Source of the DNA: an uncultured Holdemanella sp.
Lineage (GTDB): Bacteria; Bacillota_I; Bacilli_A; Erysipelotrichales; Erysipelotrichaceae
Assembly: GCF_934772795.1 (NCBI RefSeq)
Contig: NZ_CAKVMR010000034.1
Location: forward strand, 1-23,669
Length of the DNA: 23,669 bases
Direction: 5' to 3'
The notes beneath the pieces are model-generated. The model was not told where the DNA came from and searched no databases. It saw only the letters and a program-made list of their open reading frames with translations. Made by a program: the position numbers and the translations under genes. Shown here piece after piece: positions 14,244 through 22,283 of this stretch (positions within the stretch are counted from its first letter, which is position 1; every line of letters begins with the position of its first letter).

Positions 14244-15545
14244 CTATTCTCCTCTTCTCATTGGTATTTCTACAATCAATTCAAAACCTTTATCCCCATA
14301 ATAACGTATTCTTCCTTGTAGTAAATTAATACGTTCCGTCAAATGATGAATGCCAAATCCTGGTTTAACATCCTTACAACCTTGACCATTATCTTCTATA
14401 ATTATAATCAAATTATTGTCTGCCTGCGCAATCGAAACATAAATTTTTGTCGCATGCCCATGCCTTACCGAATTAGTCATTCCTTCTTGAACAACGCGAT
14501 ATACGATTTCTTCTTCATCCGCATTCAAATTTACCAAAGGTAAATGACATAAATAAAGAATGGTCACATCCGTCAATTTCTGATAATCCATGATCATCAT
14601 ATCCAATGCTTCTTTTAAAGAATAACGTTCTAATGCATCTGGCTTTAATTTATCCACTGAACGTCTAACATCGGTTAAACCGCGTTTTGCGCTCTCTTCC
14701 AAAATGCCTAGCTGTGCTTTAGTAACATTGACATCCTTATCAATCATCACCCTACAAGCTTCAAGACCGACACTTAATCCCGTTAACGTATGTCCTAATG
14801 TATCATGAATCTCTCTGGCAAGTCGGTTTCTTTCTTTGGTCTCACCCATTTTTTCTCTTAAATTCGCATATCCTTTTAATTGAATATTCAAACGTTTCAA
14901 TTCGGCATTTAAAGCCGCAAACTTCTGCGTTTCATCCATTTGTTTCTGTAAATACAAGAATATATAAGCTATAAATAAGACAATGTTTAAATTGCTTAAA
15001 GTTACTTCAATTCCCAACAACAAGCCTTGTGTTTTTGAATTATATACCGACAAATATTCCTGGAATGAAATCATTGGAATATAATTTGATAAATACCCAT
15101 AATTGGAAAGCATATATGCTAGAAAGACAAGTATGATGCAGATTGAACGATCAAATGGTTTATCTACATAGAGTAAGCTATCCGCAATAATCAGAAATAA
15201 AATACATGTCGTACTAAACGATATATTTTTCATGATCAAAAGACTTATTCCAAGTTCAATTAGAATTGGAATCATTTGATGGTGATGAAAGAATCTAATT
15301 TTTTTGCGTATTGTCACAAAACAGAACAGTCCTACAAAGCCAAATACAGCTACATAAAAGGAACGAATAGGAACATCAGAAAGTGTGGAGATACTCTTGA
15401 TAAAATCAGAGGCATAGCCACTTTGTGCAACATGCACCAACGTATAATACATTACGATGGCGATGTACCAAACGGTAAAAAAACTAAAGAGCCACATACT
15501 GACATAAACGATCCACACACTATATTTTTTAATATTTTGTATCAT
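14244..15545 (-). CDS. HisKA_3 sensor histidine kinase (LevS-like role)
   Basis: The 433-residue membrane kinase has about six hydrophobic segments in residues 11-198, a coiled stretch (200-235), a HisKA_3 dimerisation domain with the phosphorylated His247 (RLAREIHDTLGHTLTGLSVG) and a HATPase domain with N-box Asn358 (EGMTNSVRHGHA), DNGQG (385-389) and GFGIHHLTERI. This is the DesK/LiaS/NarX class. It overlaps the upstream sugar-binding protein gene by four bases (ATGA type) and precedes the regulator by one base. The outer part between helices is small (about 38-60), consistent with sensing through the two partner binding proteins rather than by itself; that is inference. Confidence 0.92.
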   Translation of the reverse strand: MIQNIKKYSVWIVYVSMWLFSFFTVWYIAIVMYYTLVHVAQSGYASDFIKSISTLSDVPIRSFYVAVFGFVGLFCFVTIRKKIRFFHHHQMIPILIELGISLLIMKNISFSTTCILFLIIADSLLYVDKPFDRSICIILVFLAYMLSNYGYLSNYIPMISFQEYLSVYNSKTQGLLLGIEVTLSNLNIVLFIAYIFLYLQKQMDETQKFAALNAELKRLNIQLKGYANLREKMGETKERNRLAREIHDTLGHTLTGLSVGLEACRVMIDKDVNVTKAQLGILEESAKRGLTDVRRSVDKLKPDALERYSLKEALDMMIMDYQKLTDVTILYLCHLPLVNLNADEEEIVYRVVQEGMTNSVRHGHATKIYVSIAQADNNLIIIIEDNGQGCKDVKPGFGIHHLTERINLLQGRIRYYGDKGFELIVEIPMRRGE

Positions 15546-16522
15546 TGCCAGCCCTCCGTAGAATAATCTTGAACATTCTCTTTTGTGATGATCTGCACAG
15601 GACTCACTTCATTTTTATTCTTAATTTTTTCTTGCGAAAACAACTTATAAATAGCTTCTCCCGCCTTCTTTCCGAATGTCTTTGGCGATTGTGCTACAGT
15701 GGCAGCCATTTTACCTTCTGACACCATTTCTTTTGCCTCAGGCGTTCCATCTATGCCATACACATACTTGCCTTCCAACATATTGTTCGATGAAAGTGCG
15801 GCCATAGCGCCCATTGCGCTTGGATCATTTAAACACATCACTACATCAAATTCGATTCCTTCCTCAATAAAAGACTCCATTTTTGGCATGGCTTTTTCTA
15901 ATTGTCCTTCACATTCCATTCTCTTCACTACTGTATAATCCGGGTTGGATTGAATCGTATCTTCAAATCCCTTAATACGCAAATAACCAGATTGAGTTGT
16001 CGAATGTTGAAGCAGAACAATATTGGCATGATCCAACTTACTCATCATATCTTTAGCACATTGTACTCCCGCATCATAGTTATCACTGACAATACTGTAA
16101 GTTACATATTTATGATCTTTAACTTCTGTATCCACCACAATCACAGGAATACGTTTTTTATAGGCAAGCTTTAAAGAATCTTTTAATCCCTCATAATCAA
16201 CAGGTGTAATCACGAGGGCATCGACTTGTTGATCCATTAAGTATTGAATTTGTTCCTTCTGCTTTTTTAAACTCATAGCTGGATCTAAAGTAATAAGCTG
16301 ATCTCCATGCTCTTTTACAATCTTGGATATTTCCTCATTGACCACCGAATAGAATGTATTATTGTAGGTCATATATGTTGCACCAATCTTGCGTGACTCA
16401 TTTGAATTGTATATCATATTCGCTTGTGTTGTCGTATTGACCAAGTAGTTACTGCCTATCGCAAATGCTAAACAAAATGCTAAACAAAAAATAATATACG
16501 CAAATGATTTTGGTTTATCCAT
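15542..16522 (-). CDS. Membrane-anchored RbsB-like sugar-binding protein, sensory partner
   Basis: The 326-residue protein has an N-terminal membrane anchor or signal (about 8-28; FAYIIFCLAFCLAFAIGSNY) without a lipobox, followed by a periplasmic-binding-protein type-4 fold (Pfam Peripla_BP_4 class): IGATYMTYNNTFYSVVNEEI (47-66), DALVITPVDYEGLKDSL, IPVIVVDTEV, FDVVMCLNDPSAMGAM and YVYGIDGTPEAKEM. No sugar ABC transporter genes adjoin it. It overlaps the sensor-kinase gene by four bases, so the two are coupled in expression. The arrangement fits a sugar-binding co-sensor as in LevQRST or XylFII-LytS systems. A strong GGAAAGGAGG precedes the ATG. The ligand is unknown. Confidence 0.85.
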   Translation of the reverse strand: MDKPKSFAYIIFCLAFCLAFAIGSNYLVNTTTQANMIYNSNESRKIGATYMTYNNTFYSVVNEEISKIVKEHGDQLITLDPAMSLKKQKEQIQYLMDQQVDALVITPVDYEGLKDSLKLAYKKRIPVIVVDTEVKDHKYVTYSIVSDNYDAGVQCAKDMMSKLDHANIVLLQHSTTQSGYLRIKGFEDTIQSNPDYTVVKRMECEGQLEKAMPKMESFIEEGIEFDVVMCLNDPSAMGAMAALSSNNMLEGKYVYGIDGTPEAKEMVSEGKMAATVAQSPKTFGKKAGEAIYKLFSQEKIKNKNEVSPVQIITKENVQDYSTEGWQ

Positions 16523-16548
16523 TCAAATCCTCCTTTCCTTATAGAAAA

Positions 16549-16566
16549 TGTCGCATTACTGCGACA
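16549..16566 (-). terminator. Short hairpin ahead of the sensory operon, possible partial terminator
   Basis: A perfect 7-base stem TGTCGCA / TGCGACA with a 4-base loop lies just after the preceding gene's stop codon and is followed on the minus strand by TTTTCTATA. The T-run is short, so termination is probably incomplete. Only 49 bases separate the two genes and no clear promoter is seen between them. Confidence 0.5.
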
Positions 16567-16571
16567 CTCTT

Positions 16572-16898
16572 TTATAATACTTTTTGTAGAACATAGATAA
16601 GGATCGCAATGACAATAGGCACAATAAAAATCATTGAGTATCCACGTACAAATTTTGTTTCTAAAGCTTTAAATCCCAAATCATCATAATAGAATCTTTC
16701 ATCATCGGTTTTACCAACAACGCCTTCTTCTATTAAATTTGTAACTGTATAGCTAATTGTGGATGTGGCATAAGGCAAGTTTTTAAATGCACTTACATCT
16801 ACTGCCGTTTTTTCATCCACTGCCCCTCTTTTTTTCAATGTATCCATAACCATTGAGGCAGCCGTTGCCTTTGCCCCTCTTTTTCTTTTTCTAGACAT
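16572..16898 (-). CDS. Small predicted winged-helix protein with C-terminal membrane helix
   Basis: I do not recognise the family. The 108-residue product has a very basic N-terminus (SRKRKRGAKA), a region (about 11-75) whose pattern resembles a winged helix: ASMVMDTLKKRGAVDEKTAV, ATSTISYTVTNLIEEGVVGK, then DDERFYYDDLGFKAL as a possible wing. A single hydrophobic helix (about 88-106; MIFIVPIVIAILIYVL) sits at the extreme C-terminus, so it should be tail-anchored with the basic domain in the cytoplasm. The ATG overlaps the end of the HAD gene by 8 bases, so it belongs to the operon that starts at 18206. DNA binding is a guess from fold pattern only. Confidence 0.7.
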   Translation of the reverse strand: MSRKRKRGAKATAASMVMDTLKKRGAVDEKTAVDVSAFKNLPYATSTISYTVTNLIEEGVVGKTDDERFYYDDLGFKALETKFVRGYSMIFIVPIVIAILIYVLQKVL

Positions 16899-17664
16899 TT
16901 TCTTTCCTGCTTTCTATATTCATGGCTTCTGCCACACTTTTTACACTCACACCAAATGATTTTAAGCATTCAGGTGCATGCTCCATCACATATGTATTCT
17001 TTAAGTTTTTTAATATGCACAAGTCATTTTCTCCATCTCCAATAAAAATCGCATCTGAAATTGGTAAATGACAAAAAGCTTTCCATTTATTTGTTCCTTT
17101 TCTTGTGATTTCAATATAATCCTTTGAAGTGGCCATGACTTCACAATGACTAAAACGTTGCTTAAATTCATTTAAAAGTAAATCCATATCTTTTTCAACA
17201 TACATACTTAATTTGGCTAACCCTAAATCTCGCATATTCAAATAATCGAATAGATCTATATTTGAAAATTGACCTAAACCGGGCTGTTTCTTTTCAAAAA
17301 TATGAAGGCGTTCTTTACCATAACACGCAATTGGATAATAGCGATTGCCAAATTCATCTGTATAGAATAAATCCACCTTATATTCTAGAATCGCTTTACA
17401 CATTTGTATACCTTCACTTAACTCAATCAAGGAAGAATATACATTCTCATCTTTATAATATGCATTGGCCCCATTATCTGTAATCATGTATTCACAGGAC
17501 AATTGATATTTAGAGGCAAGTGCCACACAAAAGGCGCGATCTCTTCCTGTCACAAAGCCAAAGCCATGTTTTTGTGTCCATTGATGGATTGCTTCAACAT
17601 CTTCTATTGTGATTTCACCGTTTGAATCCATCAATGTTCCATCCAAATCTGAAAGAAACAACAT
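16891..17664 (-). CDS. Cof-type HAD-IIB family phosphatase
   Basis: The 257-residue cytoplasmic hydrolase has all four HAD motifs: nucleophile and acid Asp6 and Asp8 (FLSDLDGTL), Thr39 (GFVTGR), the lysine motif at 188-193 (RKGTNKW, in place of the usual KGxxKG) and the metal site Asp210/Asp214 (IGDGENDLCIL). The C2-type cap lies between about 83 and 185. Members of this family dephosphorylate sugar phosphates, flavin mononucleotide or pyridoxal phosphate; the substrate here cannot be told. The start overlaps the previous stop as TAATG, and the end overlaps the next gene by 8 bases. Confidence 0.88.
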   Translation of the reverse strand: MLFLSDLDGTLMDSNGEITIEDVEAIHQWTQKHGFGFVTGRDRAFCVALASKYQLSCEYMITDNGANAYYKDENVYSSLIELSEGIQMCKAILEYKVDLFYTDEFGNRYYPIACYGKERLHIFEKKQPGLGQFSNIDLFDYLNMRDLGLAKLSMYVEKDMDLLLNEFKQRFSHCEVMATSKDYIEITRKGTNKWKAFCHLPISDAIFIGDGENDLCILKNLKNTYVMEHAPECLKSFGVSVKSVAEAMNIESRKENV

Positions 17665-18206
17665 TATTTGCGACGTTCTTTCTTAGCTTTTTTAAATGCT
17701 TTTTGTCTTTCCTGTAAGGCTTCGCCAATCTTTTTTGTGACTACGATCTTATCGCGGTTACTCATTAATACGTTGCAGTTGCGTGCCACAATACCATTTT
17801 TAAATTCAAAATTCGCAAGCATACGATAACGATAATATGTATCTTCAAAGAAGAAACCTTCTTCTGTGAAGTAAATACGACGGTGTGTATAGGAATCAAT
17901 GGCTAGTCCTAAAAATACAAGTCCAATACATCCATATGCTAAATAGTAATAATATGTTTGTCCATTGGCAGCTAATGCTGGTGCCATGAACATTAAAATG
18001 AAGGCTAAAACCGCCATCGCAATCATGACCCATACCCAATATCCACCATCGACCATAGTTTCATAGTGTTTGTGTGAGTTTTTGAAGTTTTCAAATTCCT
18101 TTTTATAGGCAAGTCCACCTTTTAAGCTTTGATAGAAAATAAAGGCCATATATCCAACTAATACAATACCTACAATGACCTTAAAAAATATATTATTTGA
18201 ATCCAT
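17664..18206 (-). CDS. Membrane protein of unknown function with C-terminal cytoplasmic domain
   Basis: The 180-residue product has three hydrophobic helices (about 7-26, 56-77 and 84-104). A soluble C-terminal part follows: RRIYFTEEGFFFEDTYYRYR, FEFKNGIVARN and NRDKIVVTKKIGEALQ. It looks like a small beta-rich PH- or YcxB-like domain and ends in a very basic helix (residues 168-180, KKAKKERRK). I cannot assign a family with confidence. AAGGAG lies 8 bases before the ATG at 18206. It is the first gene after the palindromic promoter region and is coupled by TAATG to the HAD phosphatase. Confidence 0.75.
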   Translation of the reverse strand: MDSNNIFFKVIVGIVLVGYMAFIFYQSLKGGLAYKKEFENFKNSHKHYETMVDGGYWVWVMIAMAVLAFILMFMAPALAANGQTYYYYLAYGCIGLVFLGLAIDSYTHRRIYFTEEGFFFEDTYYRYRMLANFEFKNGIVARNCNVLMSNRDKIVVTKKIGEALQERQKAFKKAKKERRK

Positions 18207-18236
18207 AAATCATTCTCCTTCTTAAGTACAATAAGC

Positions 18237-18262
18237 ATTATAGCATCATTTCATGCTATAAT
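18237..18262. promoter_or_regulatory. Symmetric divergent promoter palindrome
   Basis: Ten-base arms ATTATAGCAT / ATGCTATAAT are perfectly complementary around the 6-base centre CATTTC. Each arm carries a TATAAT reading outward: 18257-18262 for the rightward thioesterase gene and 18237-18242 for the leftward membrane-protein gene. Neither has a good -35 box, which suggests an activator or repressor bound to the symmetric site. Confidence 0.5.
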
Positions 18263-18285
18263 AAAAGCATTGTTGGAGGTTGTTT

Positions 18286-18717
18286 ATGGAAGAAAATATG
18301 CAGGCTTTAATGGATCGTCTCAATAGTTCAAGTCAATTCCTGCAAAGCAATGACATGCGTGTAACAGAAGTTCGCCATGGTTTTGCGAAAGTAGAAATGA
18401 TTATTGATGAACAGATTTTAAATATACATGGCTTTGTCCATGGTGGAGCATTATTCTCTTTGGCTGACACTGTAGCTGGAGCAGCAAGCTTTGCGACAGG
18501 AAGAGATAGTGTTACACTTACGGGTACAATTAATTATATTAAGCCTGGTCGTGGTGGCAAATTGATTGGGATTGCCCAAGAGATTTCAAGTGGAAGAACA
18601 ACTGGAGTATATGAGGTATTTATCTTTAATGACGAAAATGTACTTCTTTCTCGTGCTACATTCACAATGTTCTTCTTAGATTCAGACAAGATGAAAAAAA
18701 AGAAAGAGCAGCAATAA
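18286..18717 (+). CDS. PaaI-type hotdog-fold thioesterase
   Basis: This is the only plus-strand gene. The 143-residue protein has the hotdog thioesterase signature VHGGALFSLADTVAGAA (51-67) with the HGG turn at His52 and the catalytic-type Asp61, and the second strand block TLTGTINYIKPGRGGKLIG (78-96). This family hydrolyses acyl- or aryl-CoA thioesters; the natural substrate is unknown. The ATG at 18286 is chosen because GGAGG ends 6 bases before it; a TTG at 18280 directly follows that site and is unlikely. The last codons form one arm of the terminator shared with dnaJ. A basic tail (DKMKKKKEQQ) ends the protein. Confidence 0.88.
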   Translation: MEENMQALMDRLNSSSQFLQSNDMRVTEVRHGFAKVEMIIDEQILNIHGFVHGGALFSLADTVAGAASFATGRDSVTLTGTINYIKPGRGGKLIGIAQEISSGRTTGVYEVFIFNDENVLLSRATFTMFFLDSDKMKKKKEQQ

Positions 18718-18727
18718 ACTGCTCTTT
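18703..18727. terminator. Bidirectional terminator between the thioesterase gene and dnaJ
   Basis: AAAGAGCAG (18703-18711) and CTGCTCTTT (18719-18727) form a perfect 9-base-pair stem with a 7-base loop. Rightward it is followed by TCGTTTA, a weak tail; leftward by CTTTTTTTT, a strong tail. It overlaps the last codons and stop of the thioesterase gene. Confidence 0.8.
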
Positions 18728-18731
18728 TCGT

Positions 18732-19844
18732 TTACTTAAACGCTCTTTTAAATCTTTCAAAAGGAGATTCAGATTGTCCAGATTTTAATTCTTCATATAG
18801 TTCTCTTTCTCTGCGAGATACTTTACGTGGAATTTCAACCTGTACTTCTACAAATTCATCCCCTTGTCCTGAACGTGCTTTTACACCTTTTCCTTTTAAA
18901 CGGAATTTAGTGTTTGGCTGTGTTCCTTCAGGAATCTTTAATTCAACATCACCATACACGGTTGGTACTTGGATCGTACATCCAATTGTCGCATCAATTG
19001 AACTGATTGGAACTTTAATGAAGATATTGTTGTCTTCACGTTTGAAAGTAGGATGTGGTGTAACCATAATTTCGATGTATAAATCGCCATTTGGTCCTCC
19101 ATTTGTTCCTCTTTCACCTTTTCCTGGAATACGAATCTGTTGACCAGATTGAATTCCTGCTGGAATTTTAATATCTAGTTTTACACGACGATGTTCATAT
19201 CCTTTTCCATGACAATGCGAGCATGCACGTGTAACTTTCTTACCTGTACCATGACAATCTGGACATACGCTTTGTTGCTGAATCACACCAAATGGTGTTC
19301 TTTGTTGAGACATAACATATCCAGAACCATGGCATGTAGGACATGTCTGCACATCACTTGGGCTTTCGGCTCCAGATCCGTTACAGTGTTTACATGTTTC
19401 ATCCACGTCCAATGAAATCGTTTCTGTTTTACCAAAAATGGAATCCATGAAATCAATGCGCATCTGCATGTAACGGTCTTGTCCTTGGCGAGGCTGGTTA
19501 CTTGAACGGCGAGATCCTCCACCGCCAAATCCTCCACCAAAGAACGAACCGAAGATGTCTCCTAAATCACCAAAATCTGTGAATCCTCCAGAGAATCCAC
19601 CACCTTGTCCAAAGGCTCCATCCATACCTGCATGACCAAACTGGTCATATGTAGCACGCTTTTTCTCATCGCTTAATACTTCGTAAGCTTCATTGATTTC
19701 CTTGAACTTATCTTCAGCTCCAGGTTCATGATTTCGATCGGGGTGATATTTCATGGCCAATTTTCGATAGGCCTTTTTAATTTCATCTGGTGTAGCACTT
19801 TTGCTGACACCAAGTACTTCATAATAGTCACGTTTTTCTGCCAT
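18732..19844 (-). CDS. dnaJ: Chaperone DnaJ (type I Hsp40)
   Basis: DnaJ delivers unfolded proteins to DnaK and stimulates its ATPase. The 370-residue protein has a J domain (1-70) with HPD at 34-36, a Gly/Phe-rich linker (71-110), and four CxxCxGxG zinc-binding repeats starting at Cys151, 168, 194 and 208. The C-terminal substrate-binding domain (KIPAGIQSGQQIRIPGKGE onward) follows. All parts are present, so it is a complete type-I member. A GGAGGG site precedes the ATG. It is the last gene of the CIRCE-controlled operon, 67 bases after dnaK across an 11-base-pair hairpin. Confidence 0.97.
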   Translation of the reverse strand: MAEKRDYYEVLGVSKSATPDEIKKAYRKLAMKYHPDRNHEPGAEDKFKEINEAYEVLSDEKKRATYDQFGHAGMDGAFGQGGGFSGGFTDFGDLGDIFGSFFGGGFGGGGSRRSSNQPRQGQDRYMQMRIDFMDSIFGKTETISLDVDETCKHCNGSGAESPSDVQTCPTCHGSGYVMSQQRTPFGVIQQQSVCPDCHGTGKKVTRACSHCHGKGYEHRRVKLDIKIPAGIQSGQQIRIPGKGERGTNGGPNGDLYIEIMVTPHPTFKREDNNIFIKVPISSIDATIGCTIQVPTVYGDVELKIPEGTQPNTKFRLKGKGVKARSGQGDEFVEVQVEIPRKVSRRERELYEELKSGQSESPFERFKRAFK

Positions 19845-19868
19845 GTGAATCCCTCCATACGATACGAA

Positions 19869-19893
19869 GAAGTTCTAGCCGAGCTAGAACTTC
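19869..19893 (-). other. Strong hairpin in the dnaK-dnaJ gap
   Basis: GAAGTTCTAGC and GCTAGAACTTC form a perfect 11-base-pair stem around a 3-base centre. No T-run follows on either strand within a few bases, so it is unlikely to be an efficient terminator. A role in RNA processing or in lowering dnaJ expression relative to dnaK is possible. Confidence 0.5.
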
Positions 19894-19911
19894 AAATGTT
19901 GCTTATTTATT

Positions 19912-21717
19912 TTACTTCTCAGTGAATTCACCGTCAACTACATCATCACCTGAGTGAGTTTGTGTTGATTGTGAAGCTGCATCACCATTTGGTTGGTTAT
20001 ACATTGCTTGTCCAGCTTGCATTGCTGCTTTTTCAAGCATGTCTAATTTAGCCTTAACTTCTTCCATGTTATTTTCATCTAAAGATTTTTGTAGATCGTC
20101 ACGCAATTTCTTAGTTTCTTCAGCTTGTTTTGGATCAATCTTATCTTTATTGTCTTCTAACATTCCATCGATTTGTGCAATGAAGCCTTCAGCTTTGTTA
20201 CGTAAATCAATTTCTTCTTTACGTTTTTCATCTTCAGCCTTGTTATCTTCAGCTTCACGAACCATACGATCGATTTCTTCATCACTCAATCCACTAGAGT
20301 TTTGAATTGTGATGTGTTGTTCTTTACCAGTACCCTTATCTGTAGCACTTACGTGTACGATACCGTTGGCATCAATGTCGAATTTAACTTCGATTTGAGG
20401 AACTCCACGACGAGCAGGTGCAATTCCGTTTAATTGGAAGTTACCTAATTCTTTGTTGTCGTTAGCCATTGGACGTTCACCTTGTAATACACGGATGTCT
20501 ACAGCTGGTTGGTTATCTGCAGCTGTTGAGAAGATCTGTGATTTACTTGTTGGGATTGTAGTGTTACGAGGGATCAATACTGTCATAACTCCACCCATAG
20601 TTTCGATACCTAATGACAATGGTGTAACATCTAGTAATAATACGTCGTTAACATCACCAGAGATAACTCCACCTTGGATAGCAGCACCCATAGCTACAGC
20701 TTCGTCTGGGTTAACAGAGTGGTTAGGATCTTTTCCTAATGCTCTACGTACTGCTTCTTGAACAGCTGGAATACGAGTAGATCCACCAACTAATAATACT
20801 TCATCGATATCAGATTTAGACAATTTAGCATCTCTTAATGCATTTTCAATTGGAATTAATGTACGTTCAACTAAATGTTTAGTCATATCATCGAATTTAG
20901 CACGAGTTAATGTTGCATCAAAGTGCAATGGACCAGCAGGACCTGCTGAGATAAATGGTAAACTGATTTGTGTCTGCATTACACCACTTAAATCTTTCTT
21001 AGCTTTTTCAGCAGCTTCTTTTAAACGTTGCATAGCCATTGGATCTTGTGACAAGTCAATTGCGTTGTCTTTCTTGAATGTATCAACCATCCAGTTTACT
21101 AATACGTTATCGAAGTCATCACCACCTAAGTGAGTGTCTCCGTTTGTTGATAATACTTCGAATGTTCCGTCTGCTAAGTCAAGGACACTAACATCGAAAG
21201 TTCCTCCACCTAAGTCATAGATCAATACTTTTTCTTCTTTATCTGTTTTATCAATACCATAAGCCAATGCTGCAGCTGTTGGTTCGTTGATAATACGTTC
21301 TACTTCTAATCCGGCAATTTTACCAGCATCTTTAGTTGCTTGACGCTGAGCATCGTTGAAGTATGCAGGAACTGTAATAACAGCCTTTGTTACTTTTTCT
21401 CCTAAGTAATCTTCTGCATATGATTTCAAGTATTGAAGGATCATTGCACTAATTTCTTGTGGTGTATATGATTTTCCTTCAGCATCTACTTTTTCATTTG
21501 TTCCCATCAAACGCTTAATTGAACTAATTGTGTTTTTATTTGTGACTGCCTGACGTTTTGCAGCATCACCAATAATACGTTCTCCATCTTTGAACGCAAC
21601 AACACTTGGTGTTGTACGATTTCCTTCTGGGTTAGGAATTACTTTACTATCTTTACCTTCCATAACCGCAACACAGCTATTTGTTGTACCTAAGTCAATA
21701 CCAATAATTTTACTCAT
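19912..21717 (-). CDS. dnaK: Chaperone DnaK (Hsp70)
   Basis: DnaK is the ATP-dependent Hsp70 that binds exposed hydrophobic peptides. The 601-residue protein begins SKIIGIDLGTTNSCVAVMEG. It carries the phosphate-2 motif IYDLGGGTFDVSVLDLA and the adenosine motif VLLVGGSTRIPAVQ, then the linker DVLLLDVTPLSLGIETMGGV and a substrate-binding domain. The helical lid (about 490-570) is rich in Glu and Lys, and the C-terminus ends DDVVDGEFTEK, a variant of the usual acidic tail. The length fits the Gram-positive form, which lacks an insertion present in proteobacterial DnaK. GGGAGGT precedes the ATG, 14 bases after the grpE stop. Confidence 0.98.
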   Translation of the reverse strand: MSKIIGIDLGTTNSCVAVMEGKDSKVIPNPEGNRTTPSVVAFKDGERIIGDAAKRQAVTNKNTISSIKRLMGTNEKVDAEGKSYTPQEISAMILQYLKSYAEDYLGEKVTKAVITVPAYFNDAQRQATKDAGKIAGLEVERIINEPTAAALAYGIDKTDKEEKVLIYDLGGGTFDVSVLDLADGTFEVLSTNGDTHLGGDDFDNVLVNWMVDTFKKDNAIDLSQDPMAMQRLKEAAEKAKKDLSGVMQTQISLPFISAGPAGPLHFDATLTRAKFDDMTKHLVERTLIPIENALRDAKLSKSDIDEVLLVGGSTRIPAVQEAVRRALGKDPNHSVNPDEAVAMGAAIQGGVISGDVNDVLLLDVTPLSLGIETMGGVMTVLIPRNTTIPTSKSQIFSTAADNQPAVDIRVLQGERPMANDNKELGNFQLNGIAPARRGVPQIEVKFDIDANGIVHVSATDKGTGKEQHITIQNSSGLSDEEIDRMVREAEDNKAEDEKRKEEIDLRNKAEGFIAQIDGMLEDNKDKIDPKQAEETKKLRDDLQKSLDENNMEEVKAKLDMLEKAAMQAGQAMYNQPNGDAASQSTQTHSGDDVVDGEFTEK

Positions 21718-21731
21718 GATAATTACCTCCC

Positions 21732-22283
21732 TTATTCGCTTACTTTTACTAATGCTGGTCGTAAAATACGATCCTTCAACATATATCCTTTTTGTAATAC
21801 TTCAAGAACCATTCCACTTTCAACGCCTTCTTTTTTCTCTTGCATCAAAGCCTGCATTGTATTGTGGTCGAATGGTTTATCGGCTGCATCTATTTCCTGT
21901 ACGCCTTCTTTTTCCAGCACACCTTTCAATTGCTTATGAATCATCTCAAAACCCTTGACATAATTCTTAATTGTTTCATCCTCGGTTTGTACTTTCAAAG
22001 CCATTTCCATTGAATCAAGAATTGGCAAGATTTCCGTTGCTGGCTGTTGGAAGCGATATTTTCGAGTTGCATCTGCATCTTTCTGTAGACGTTTCTTCAT
22101 GTTTTCTGTATCTGCATAAGCACGTGCTACATCATTTTTTGCCTTGTCTAGTTCCGCCTTCAAACCTTCAATGATTTCGTCTGAACTTGGTTCCTTCTTT
22201 TCTTCAGCTGCCTCTTCAACAACTTCTTCTTTTGTTTCTTCTTTTACTTCTTCTTTCACTTCTTTATTTTCTTCTTTGCTCAT
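21732..22283 (-). CDS. grpE: Nucleotide exchange factor GrpE
   Basis: GrpE releases ADP from DnaK. With the ATG at 22283 the protein has 183 residues: a Glu/Lys-rich unstructured N-terminus (1-35), a long coiled-coil helix (about 36-90; ELDKAKNDVARAYADTENMK), then a C-terminal beta domain with FEMIHKQLKGVLEKEGVQEI and GYMLKDRILRPALVKV. The 22283 start has GGGAGGTG at proper spacing; an ATG at 22334 in the same frame lies within hrcA, adds residues without family similarity and has no ribosome site. The chosen start overlaps the end of hrcA by 20 bases. Confidence 0.95.
   Translation of the reverse strand: MSKEENKEVKEEVKEETKEEVVEEAAEEKKEPSSDEIIEGLKAELDKAKNDVARAYADTENMKKRLQKDADATRKYRFQQPATEILPILDSMEMALKVQTEDETIKNYVKGFEMIHKQLKGVLEKEGVQEIDAADKPFDHNTMQALMQEKKEGVESGMVLEVLQKGYMLKDRILRPALVKVSE

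Noticed and set aside
18286..18286. A TTG start at 18280 for the thioesterase
   Set aside because: It directly follows the GGAGG site with no spacing; the ATG at 18286 is correctly placed.
19283..19540. An 85-codon minus-strand frame inside dnaJ
   Set aside because: Out-of-frame reading of the zinc-finger region of a fully intact dnaJ.
20039..20761. Ser- and Ile-rich plus-strand open frames opposite dnaK
   Set aside because: Antisense frames of a highly conserved gene with strong codon bias; no ribosome sites and no family resemblance.
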